A DNA stretch of 64,000 nucleotides from Flavobacterium sp. MC2016-06 (GTDB lineage Bacteria > Bacteroidota > Bacteroidia > Flavobacteriales > Flavobacteriaceae): the NCBI RefSeq assembly GCF_009711165.2, contig NZ_WMID02000027.1:14122-78121 (forward strand), in the 5' to 3' direction. Positions 53,476-62,100 of the stretch are shown here, one piece after another; the stretch's first letter is position 1, and each line of letters begins with the position of its first letter. The notes under the pieces were generated by a model that saw nothing but the letters and a program-made list of their open reading frames with translations, was not told the DNA's origin and made no database searches. The position numbers and the translations under genes are program-made.

Positions 53476-53889
53476 TTAGATTACTGTACCTTTTAAGGTA
53501 AGTATTTTTGGTGCTGTTTCTGCACTTGTTGTTACGGTAACTGTTTTAGTAAAACCGCCTTTGTTTGCTGCATTATAAGTTGCTGTAACTTTTGCCGTTT
53601 TTCCTGGCTGAACAGGTTCTTTTGTATAATCTGTAGCGGTACAACCGCAAGATCCCTGCACGTTTGTAATAACTACTGCGGTTTTTCCTGTGTTTTTAAA
53701 TTCATAAATAATTGGTTTTGGAGTTCCTTGTGGAATTTCTCCAACATCAATTGTAGATGCTTTCCACACAATTGTAGATGCTGTAGTTCCTTCTTTTGCA
53801 GTTGAAACGAATGATTTTACTGGTGCAATTGCTGAAAAAGACATTAATCCTAAAGCTAATGCTAACATTGAAATTTTGATTGCTTTCAT
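53476..53889 (-). CDS. DUF1573 domain secreted protein
   Basis: A 137-residue exported protein. The N-terminal segment (1-25) is hydrophobic with a likely signal cleavage near FSAIA or VKSF. The DUF1573 (ASH/PapD-like) Ig fold is at about 42-137: VDVGEIPQGTPKPIIYEFKNTG, VQGSCGCTATDYTKEP, GKTAKVTATYNAANKGGFTKTVTV. The CGCT motif is a family hallmark. Function is unknown; homologues are abundant small periplasmic proteins of Bacteroidota. It has its own promoter element (53931-53938). Confidence 0.88.
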   Translation of the reverse strand: MKAIKISMLALALGLMSFSAIAPVKSFVSTAKEGTTASTIVWKASTIDVGEIPQGTPKPIIYEFKNTGKTAVVITNVQGSCGCTATDYTKEPVQPGKTAKVTATYNAANKGGFTKTVTVTTSAETAPKILTLKGTVI

Positions 53890-53930
53890 AATTATATATA
53901 TTAATGGTTTGTAGTTCTTATTTTACATTA

Positions 53931-53938
53931 CAAATGTA
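53931..53938 (-). promoter_or_regulatory. -7 promoter element of the DUF1573 gene
   Basis: The minus strand reads TACATTTG, an exact TAnnTTTG match, 41 bases upstream of the ATG. Confidence 0.55.
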
Positions 53939-54051
53939 TATTAGATGAATTCAAGGTGCTGTTAAGCGGTTTCAAATCTTTGTTAACGACTTGTTAAGAC
54001 CTGATTTTTAGCATATTTTTGATTAATATTACACTCTTAAATACCTCTTTC

Positions 54052-55314
54052 TTGAAAATAAATAAACTCAATAGTATCATCATTTTAGGATTGATTGCCA
54101 TCATCAGCATATTAGTGGCGCAATTACTCTGGACGAAGGAAGCTTTTACTATAGAACAGAAAAAACTAAGTCAGAAAGCACATATTGCTTTACTTGAAGT
54201 TGCTAAAAAATTATACGAAGGCACAAATCATGAACTTCCTGCTCAGAATCCTGTTCAGAAAATTGCCAATGATTATTATATAGTGAATATCGATAATGCT
54301 TTTGAACCTGATATTTTAGAGTTTTATCTGAAATCGGAATTCAAAAAAATGAACATCACAACAGATTTTGAGTACGCGATGTACAATTGTCAAAGTGATG
54401 AAATGGTTTATGGTGATTATATTTCTTTGTCTAAAAAAGGAAAAGAAAACAAAACGGTTTATTTTCCTAAACACAAAAACTTAGTCTATTATTTTGCAGT
54501 TCGTTTTCCTAACGAAACTACTTATTTATTCAGCTCGATGCGTTTTTGGTTTATACTTTCTACAGCGCTCATTCTTATTTTATTGATTTATGTGTATTCT
54601 ATTTTTAAACTTTTACAGCAAAAGAAATATTCTGAACTGCAAAGGGATTTCATCAATAATATGACGCATGAATTTAAAACACCTTTGTCTTCAATTTTAA
54701 TTGCTTCAAAATATTTAATTGAACAAACTCCTATTAAGGACGATAAAAAACTGCATACGTATACAGATATTATCATCAAACAAAGTAATAAGTTAAACAG
54801 TCATATTGAGAAAATTTTGAGCATTGCTAAATCTGATTACAATCCATTAGAATTGAAAAAAGAAAGTATTCTCATTATTCCTATTATAGAAGAAGTAATT
54901 ACAAATATTCAATTAAAATATCCTGAAGCGAATATTAAAATTGAAAGTAATTCTAATGAATACAAACTAGAAACAGATCTTTTTCATTTTTCAAATTTGG
55001 TTTATAATCTTTTGGATAATGCTGTAAAATACTGTAATGAAAAACCAGAAATCACGATTCTAATTAAGGAAGAAAATTCTATTCTAAAATTAGAATTTAT
55101 TGATAACGGAATTGGAATTACTCCTAAAAAAATATCTTTTATCTTTGATAAATTTTACCGCGTTCAGAATGAAAAGAGCAATGAAGTAAATGGCTTTGGT
55201 CTTGGCTTATATTATGTAAAAGAGATTTGCGGTTTACAGAGCTGGAAAATAAAAGCGGAAAATAATTTAGAAAACGGCATTACAATAACCTTGTCTATTC
55301 CTTATAAAAAATGA
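54052..55314 (+). CDS. Sensor histidine kinase
   Basis: A 420-residue membrane kinase. No ATG occurs at the start; TTG at 54052 gives MKINKLNS before the first membrane helix, and a TTG at 54019 would add 11 residues. The start is therefore tentative. Two membrane helices (about 8-27 and 165-188) flank a periplasmic sensor of about 135 residues. The HisKA box is NNMTHEFKTPLSSIL with His206. The ATPase domain has NLLDNAVKYC (N box), DNGIGIT (G1) and GFGLGLYYV (G2). It overlaps the response-regulator gene by 4 bases, so they are a cognate two-component system. The signal is not known. Confidence 0.9.
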   Translation: MKINKLNSIIILGLIAIISILVAQLLWTKEAFTIEQKKLSQKAHIALLEVAKKLYEGTNHELPAQNPVQKIANDYYIVNIDNAFEPDILEFYLKSEFKKMNITTDFEYAMYNCQSDEMVYGDYISLSKKGKENKTVYFPKHKNLVYYFAVRFPNETTYLFSSMRFWFILSTALILILLIYVYSIFKLLQQKKYSELQRDFINNMTHEFKTPLSSILIASKYLIEQTPIKDDKKLHTYTDIIIKQSNKLNSHIEKILSIAKSDYNPLELKKESILIIPIIEEVITNIQLKYPEANIKIESNSNEYKLETDLFHFSNLVYNLLDNAVKYCNEKPEITILIKEENSILKLEFIDNGIGITPKKISFIFDKFYRVQNEKSNEVNGFGLGLYYVKEICGLQSWKIKAENNLENGITITLSIPYKK

Positions 55315-55994
55315 AACAATTCAGAGTACTTTATACCGAAGATGATGAAACTTTAGCTTTTTTGACTAAAGATAATCTGGAACAGCATAACTATGAGGTT
55401 ATACATTGCTGTGATGGAAAATTAGGTTTTGAAACCTTTAAGAAGGAAAATTTTGACATTTGTATTTTTGATATTATGATGCCAAAAATGGATGGTTTTG
55501 AATTGGCTGAAGAGATTAGAAAAATAAACACAGATGTTCCGATTATATTTCTTTCGGCTAAAACGTTGAAAGAAGACCGCATTAAAGGGCTTCGTTTAGG
55601 TGCTGATGATTATTTAGTAAAGCCTTTCAGTATTGAAGAATTACTTTTAAAAATTGAAATTTTCTTGAAACGTTCGCAGAAAAACAATTTGGTTGAAAAA
55701 TTTGTTTATGAAATTGGCAAGTATCAATTTGACACTAAAAATTTTATTCTGTTTAATGAAAATGAAAAAATAGGCCTTACACAGCGTGAAGCGGAATTAT
55801 TGAAATTATTTCTTGATAATAAAAATTCGGTTTTAAAAAGAGAGCAGATTTTAACCTCACTTTGGGGAACCGACGACTATTTTATGGGCAGAAGTTTGGA
55901 TGTTTTTATTTCGCGTCTGCGAAAAATTCTAATAAATGAGCCTGGAATTTCTATTGAAAACCTTCATGGAATTGGTTTTCGATTTACAATGTGA
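55311..55994 (+). CDS. OmpR/PhoB-family response regulator
   Basis: A 227-residue transcription factor. The receiver domain (about 1-120) has EDD (10-12), the phospho-acceptor Asp54 (IFDIMMPKMDGFE) and Lys in DYLVKPFS. The C-terminal winged helix (about 130-227) ends MGRSLDVFISRLRKIL and GIGFRFTM. It is the partner of the overlapping histidine kinase (ATGA overlap). Target genes cannot be inferred. Confidence 0.95.
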   Translation: MKQFRVLYTEDDETLAFLTKDNLEQHNYEVIHCCDGKLGFETFKKENFDICIFDIMMPKMDGFELAEEIRKINTDVPIIFLSAKTLKEDRIKGLRLGADDYLVKPFSIEELLLKIEIFLKRSQKNNLVEKFVYEIGKYQFDTKNFILFNENEKIGLTQREAELLKLFLDNKNSVLKREQILTSLWGTDDYFMGRSLDVFISRLRKILINEPGISIENLHGIGFRFTM

Positions 55995-56051
55995 TTTTTA
56001 CACTTAAATTTATTTTAAAATTTTGTATTTTTAATATTAAATATTCTAGAT

Positions 56052-56816
56052 ATGAAATTGCATCATTTACGCAACGCGACTTTAGTAATTGAAACAGAGA
56101 AGCATGTTGTTTTAATTGACCCAATGCTGGGCAAAAGAAAAACTATTGCTCCTTTTACAATCTTTCGTTACAAACCTAAAAGAAATCCGCTTAAAGTACT
56201 GCCTAAAAACAGCCGAGAAATTTTGAGCAAAGTCACACATTGCTTAATTACACACTTACACCCAGATCATCTTGATAAAGCGGGTGAGATTTTTTTAAGA
56301 AGAAAATCGATTCCGGTAATCTGCAATGCAAAAGATGAAGAAGTTTTGGCTAAAAGAGGCCTAACGATTAGTCAGACTTTAAATTATTGGGAACCTCAAC
56401 CTTTTTTAGATGGTAAAATTACGGGTATTCCAGCCCTTCACGGTTACGGTTTTATTGCAAAATTGATGGGAAATGTAATGGGTTTTCATATTGAACTTGA
56501 AAATGAGAAATCGGTTTACATTAGTTCTGACACTATTCTTACTGAAGATGTAAAAAAAGTACTTATGGAACTTAAACCTGATATTGCAACGGTTGCCTGC
56601 GGTACTGCAAGATTAGATTTTGGACAGCCGTTATTAATGCGAATGGATGATATTTTGAAATTTACGGCTCTTGCTCCTGGAAAAGTTTTTGCTAATCATT
56701 TAGAGGCTTTAAATCATTGCCCGACAACGAGAGAACAATTAAAACAAGCTTTAATAGACAATAATCTTATGTCAAAAACTTCGGTTCCGAATGACGGGGA
56801 ATGTGTAGAATATTAA
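56052..56816 (+). CDS. Metallo-beta-lactamase fold hydrolase (UlaG-like)
   Basis: A 254-residue cytosolic hydrolase. THLHPDHLD (residues 67-75) is the HxHxDH metal-binding motif. FLD-x-I-x-GIPALHGYGF supplies a further His, SSDTILT is the bridging Asp block and ANHLEALNHCPTTREQL the last His. It opens MKLHHLRNATLVIETEKHVVLIDPMLG. It resembles the UlaG/RNase-like MBL group; the natural substrate is unknown. The radical SAM gene is convergent with a 0-base gap: the two stop codons abut at 56816/56817. Confidence 0.9.
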   Translation: MKLHHLRNATLVIETEKHVVLIDPMLGKRKTIAPFTIFRYKPKRNPLKVLPKNSREILSKVTHCLITHLHPDHLDKAGEIFLRRKSIPVICNAKDEEVLAKRGLTISQTLNYWEPQPFLDGKITGIPALHGYGFIAKLMGNVMGFHIELENEKSVYISSDTILTEDVKKVLMELKPDIATVACGTARLDFGQPLLMRMDDILKFTALAPGKVFANHLEALNHCPTTREQLKQALIDNNLMSKTSVPNDGECVEY

Positions 56817-59018
56817 TTATAAAATTAATAACCCAAATTCACGAAGTGTATTGATAGGTTTTGAATACCAAAACAATTCAAAATCCTCAAATTGGGTTTC
56901 AAAATCTGTTTTTACTTCTTGAAAAGTGTAATTTTTAGCGTTTGCAACGGTGATTTTTTTCAAGATTTCAACTAGCCATTCTCCTTCGTCTTTATTGGTT
57001 TGAATGGTGAAGCTTTCTTTTTTATCATGAAAAGTCAGCGTTAGCATTTCCCAAGATCTTCCTTTTTTAGATTTTGTGAAAGATTCAACAGAAGGCCTTC
57101 CTCCTAACCAAACTACTTTTGCATTTGGTTTTGTATTAAAGTCATTTCCTTCTTCGAGAGCATTAAAAATAAAATCGGGATCAATTTTGGTTTTTGGAAT
57201 TTTGAAATCAAACCAATCTTGCAATTCGTAATCAAAACAGATTCCGTGCATAAAATTGAAAAGCGATTTTTTTAATCCGAAACTAAATTTATCGTGATTG
57301 ATTCCTGTAGAATCGGTATAATCAATATCGTTATTGGCGAAAGTTCCGATAGTTTCTGTTGCTTTTGTAACGCCAAATTTCTCTGGATACAAACCGACCG
57401 GACTGTGAGCCGTCATAGCAAATTGATGCCAAAATCCTGATTGTAGAATTCCTGCTTCAAATAATTGACGTACCATTTCGAGACTGTCAACCGTTTCCTG
57501 AATTGTTTGTGTTGGATATCCGTACATTAAGTACGCGTGAACCATGATTCCGGCTTCGGTAAAATTTCGGGTTACTTTTGCAACTTGTTCTACGGTTACA
57601 CCTTTGTCAATTAATTTTAATAATCGATCTGAAGCGACTTCTAAACCACCAGAAACGGCAATACAGCCAGAAGCTTTTAAAAGCAGACATAAATCGGCAG
57701 AAAAACTTTTTTCAAAACGAATGTTTGTCCACCAAGTTACAGCAAGTTTTCTTCGTAAAATTTCGATTGCCAAAGCACGCATTAAAGCCGGCGGTGCAGC
57801 TTCATCAACAAAATGAAAACCATTTTGACCTGTTTGAAGCATTAAATCCTCCATTCTGTCGCAGAGTAAATTAGCAGCAACAGGCTCATAAACTTTTATA
57901 TAGTCTAAAGAAATATCGCAGAAAGTACATTTTCCCCAATAACAGCCGTGTGCCATTGTGAGTTTGTTCCAGCGTCCGTCGCTCCACATTCGGTGCATCG
58001 GATTTACAATTTCAATAACCGAAATGTATTTATCTAAAGGCAGATCTGAATAATCTGGAGTTCCGACAAATGCTTGTTTGTAATCGTGTTTAAGTGAATT
58101 ATTTTTGTAAACTACTTTTCCGTTTTCTAATAAAAACGTTCGCTTATAAGCATTGTAATCTGGGTTTTCTAAATTGAAGATTAATTCTTCAATTGGTACT
58201 TCGCCATCATCCAAAGTAATGAAATCGAAAAACTCAAAAACACGCGCATCAGAAAGTGATCGTAATTCGGTATTTGGAAAACCGCCGCCCATTGAAATTT
58301 TAATTTCAGGATGATTTTGTTTTACCCATTGCGCACATCTAAAAGCGCTGTATAAATTCCCTGGAAAGGGAACAGAAATTAAAAACAAAGTTGGATTTAC
58401 AGTTTCAATTTTATCTTTCAATAATGAAATTAAAATCGAATCTATGTAAGTTGGTTTTTGCTGTAAAGCTTCGTATAATTCATCAAAAGAATTGGCACTT
58501 CGACCTAAACGTTCGGCATATCGGCTGAAGCCAAAATTTTCGTCAACACATTCTACAATATAATCCGAAATATCTTCAAGATATAAAGTCGATAAATGTT
58601 TGGCTTTGTCTTGCGTTCCCATTGTTCCAAAAGCCCAATCGAGTTCTTCTAACTGTGCAAAACGAGAGGCTTCCGGCAGAAAATCTTCTTGACAAATCTG
58701 CAATGCCAATGTTGGATTTTTTCCTTGTAAAAACTGAATAACTGCATCAATAGTTTTGATGTATTCATCTTGTAAGGCAAAAATACGCTTAGAATTATCT
58801 GAAACATCTCTGCCATCTTCAAACTTGAAACTTGAAATTTGAAACAAATCAACTAATCCTTTCTTAGAAAACAATTCCAAAATCACATCAATACCCAAAT
58901 CAGCCTGAACTGATTCTACATTTTTTGTATTCAGAAACCCTTTGATATAAGCGGTTGCTGGATACGGTGTATTCAGTTGGGTAAATGGCGGTGTGATTAC
59001 AAAAAGCTTAGTTTTCAA
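56817..59018 (-). CDS. B12-binding-type radical SAM protein with CX4CX2C cluster motif
   Basis: A 733-residue protein. The start is TTG at 59018; no earlier ATG is in frame. An N-terminal B12-binding-like Rossmann domain (about 1-300; PTLFLISVPFPGNLYSAF, SMGGGFPNTE) lacks the DxHxxG base-off motif. The radical SAM domain starts about residue 340. The [4Fe-4S] cysteines are in HGCYWGKCTFCD (Cys359, 364, 367), which has four, not three, residues between the first two Cys. GGLEVASDRLLKLIDKG and YGYPTQTIQET are further radical SAM blocks. The C-terminal 150 residues are unassigned. Substrate unknown; related proteins modify lipids, peptides or hopanoids. Confidence 0.85.
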   Translation of the reverse strand: MKTKLFVITPPFTQLNTPYPATAYIKGFLNTKNVESVQADLGIDVILELFSKKGLVDLFQISSFKFEDGRDVSDNSKRIFALQDEYIKTIDAVIQFLQGKNPTLALQICQEDFLPEASRFAQLEELDWAFGTMGTQDKAKHLSTLYLEDISDYIVECVDENFGFSRYAERLGRSANSFDELYEALQQKPTYIDSILISLLKDKIETVNPTLFLISVPFPGNLYSAFRCAQWVKQNHPEIKISMGGGFPNTELRSLSDARVFEFFDFITLDDGEVPIEELIFNLENPDYNAYKRTFLLENGKVVYKNNSLKHDYKQAFVGTPDYSDLPLDKYISVIEIVNPMHRMWSDGRWNKLTMAHGCYWGKCTFCDISLDYIKVYEPVAANLLCDRMEDLMLQTGQNGFHFVDEAAPPALMRALAIEILRRKLAVTWWTNIRFEKSFSADLCLLLKASGCIAVSGGLEVASDRLLKLIDKGVTVEQVAKVTRNFTEAGIMVHAYLMYGYPTQTIQETVDSLEMVRQLFEAGILQSGFWHQFAMTAHSPVGLYPEKFGVTKATETIGTFANNDIDYTDSTGINHDKFSFGLKKSLFNFMHGICFDYELQDWFDFKIPKTKIDPDFIFNALEEGNDFNTKPNAKVVWLGGRPSVESFTKSKKGRSWEMLTLTFHDKKESFTIQTNKDEGEWLVEILKKITVANAKNYTFQEVKTDFETQFEDFELFWYSKPINTLREFGLLIL

Positions 59019-59035
59019 AAGGGAATTATTTTCTG

Positions 59036-59043
59036 CAAAAATA
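59036..59043 (-). promoter_or_regulatory. -7 promoter element of the radical SAM gene
   Basis: The minus strand reads TATTTTTG, 17 bases before the TTG start codon, supporting that start. Confidence 0.5.
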
Positions 59044-59136
59044 CGGGATATTTATATTCTTTTTATGAAAAGATTTTTAAGGGTTTATTTGTGTTCTGGA
59101 GTTGGAATTTTTGGTTTTATTTAGTAGATATTTAAT

Positions 59137-59144
59137 TACATTTG
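59137..59144 (+). promoter_or_regulatory. -7 promoter element of the giant repeat protein gene
   Basis: TACATTTG matches TAnnTTTG, 20 bases before the ATG at 59165; TTTG at 59110-59113 is a possible -33 with a 23-base spacer. Confidence 0.5.
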
Positions 59145-59164
59145 CGAGCCACTAAATTTTATTT

Positions 59165-62100
59165 ATGAAACGAATTTTACTCCTCTTTTTTTTTATATTT
59201 TCTACATTTTGTTATTCCCAAGAAATTTGTAATAACGGAATAGATGATGACGGGGACGGGAAAATAGATTTAAATGACAGTGATTGTGTATGTAATAAGA
59301 CAGCTTCAATTTTAGCAAATTCTTCTTTTGAAGAAAAAACTCATTGTCCTTATGATGCAAACGATTTAAGTCCAGTAATCTCTTGGGTAAAGGGAACACA
59401 ACCTTCTCCAGATTATATCAATTGCCAAAAATATAATATTATTTATGACAAAAAACTTAATGATTTTCCTGACGGTGATGGGATAATTAGAGCTGCATAT
59501 AAAAATAGCAGAAAAGAATACCTCGCAACTAAATTACAAACTCCCTTGATTGCAGGTACAAAATATCAATTAAAATTAAACATTGCTACTTTAACAACAA
59601 TTGAAACCAGTAGTACTACGGAATATGATTTCGATTATTTAGAGCCTGTTAACATCACCCTTTTTGGCTGCAACAATCGCGATAATTTGCCATTATATAC
59701 CAATTCCAGCCCTAACGAATTTGATTCAACTTGGATTGAAATAGGCCATGCTACTTATCAGCCTCAATCTAAATGGGGAGAAATAACGATTACTTTTACT
59801 CCTAATGTAGATATAAATTCAATAATGCTTGGCGCTCCATCGGGAAAACTGCCTCCTTTATTTGATACTTTGGAATACCTTTCAATGTTGTACGATAAAT
59901 TAGATTTAAATACGGCAGAAAATTTTGGAGTAACCATTTCTCAAACAGGATCTTTTTGTGATGGTAATTTAGAATTAACCGCTAGCCTTCTCAAAAATCT
60001 AAATTCAACTACTACTTATCAATGGTATAAAGATGGAATTGCAATAATTGGCGCTGTAAATAAAATTTATAATGTACCATCAATAACAACGAATGCAGCT
60101 GCTTATTCCGTTAAAATAACTAATGGAAGTGATTGCTTTATTAGTTCAAACCTAACAATAAATAATTCACTTCCAAGTCCCGATGCAACTGTAGTTCAAC
60201 CTACTTGCATTGAAAAAAAAGGCAGTATCACAGTTAAAGAAACGGGACTAAATTATAGTTTCGACAACGGTAAAACATGGCAGACTGATCCTCGTTATAT
60301 TCCCGTAGGACCAGGTAAATATTATGTTAAAACAAAATCTACTTCTGGTTGTATTTCAACACCTAGTATTATAACAATCATTGATCCTATTTTATTAGAA
60401 AGACCATCATTTTCAATTATCCAACCTACCTGCAGCACTAATGGCAGTATAACTATTACAACTCCAGCATCTCAATTTAGTTTTGATGATGGAATAACTT
60501 GGAGTACTAATGCAACAAAAAATAATTTACCAGTAGGAAACTATAACATTAAAATTAAAAACAATTTTGGATGTGAGTCTTATACACGTAGTGTATTTCT
60601 TTTTACTCCACATATAGATTACCCGCAGTTTACATATACAGTTCCTACCTGTAGTACTGGAGGGAGTATTACTATTACAACGCCTGCATCAGAATATAGT
60701 TTTGATAATGGTGCAACTTGGACTACAAATCCTACTGCTGCAAATTTAGATCCAGGTTACTATTTAATAAAAATTAAAAACGAATATGGATGCGAATCTA
60801 ATTCACCGCTAGAATATATCTATTTAAAAAAATTCTACGTCCCAACTCCCAAGGTAAAAAAGGTTGAAGTTACTTGCGGACATCTAGGTTCTATAACAAT
60901 TTTGACTGTTGCTGATCAATATAGCTTTGACAATGGTGCAACATGGACCAATAATCCAAAAGCTGAAAATCTAAATTCTGGTTATTATATTATAAAAACA
61001 AAAAATGAATTAGACTGTGAATCTGAACCTAACTATGTTCTTTTAAATCCTTTTTATCTTCCACCAGCTAATTTCAAAATGGTACAAGCTACCTGTACTG
61101 TCAATGGAAGTATCACAATTACTACACCAGCCGCTGAATATAGTTTTGACCGTGGATTAACTTGGTCTACGAATCCAACCGCTCCAATTCCGCCTGTTTT
61201 TAGCTCGTTTTTTGTTGTTATCAAAAATGAATTTGGCTGTACATCAGAACCTCAATATGCATATATATATCCTGATCTTTATTCTGGTCTAGATACTACA
61301 TACAAAATAGATAAAGAAATAACGTGCGATTCTGGTGCAAGTATAACTATTACATCACCAGGATCGGAATTTAGTTTTGAAGATTTTCAACCTTCTTGGA
61401 CCACAAATCCAACCGCTGCAAATCTGAAAGCTGGTTATTATACTTTACAATCCAGAAACAGTAATGGCTGTATAACAAATTCTAAAAGAATTTATATTGC
61501 TGATCTTTATTTAGATTTCCCTACTTATACCGTTATTCAGCCTGATTGCAATCATAATGGAAGCATTACAATTACAACTCCTGCTGCTCTTTACAGTTTT
61601 GACAATGGAGAAACTTGGGGAACAAACCCAACAAAATCTAATTTGGAAGAAGGCAATTATGATATTGTAGTAAAAAATGAATTAGGCTGTATAAGTTATC
61701 CATCATTCATACATATTTTTCCATTTTATCTTCAACCTCCAACTTTTCAAATTATCCAGCCAACTGATTGTGGTGATAATGCAACTGGCAGTATTATAAT
61801 AACCAGTCAAGCTGATTTTTATAGTTTTAATGATGGAGCAACATGGAGTACAAATCCTGTGGGTGCAAATTTGCCTGTAGGTTCTCAATATCGTATAAAA
61901 ACAAAAAACAATAATGGATGTGTCTCACAAAGTATTTATCTAAACTTTACGCCATTTGAGTTAGGATACGCCCATTATTTATCCACTAGTCCAACTTGTG
62001 ACCAAGGCGGTACTATTACGATTACTACTCCAGCACCTTTTTATAGTTTTGATGGTGGAGAAACTTGGGGTACTAACCCTATAGCTTTAAATTTACCTGC

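Noticed and set aside
54019..54051. Upstream TTG start for the histidine kinase
   Set aside because: It adds 11 residues (INITLLNTSFL) without improving the membrane helix or spacing; the TTG at 54052 was preferred, though neither is certain.
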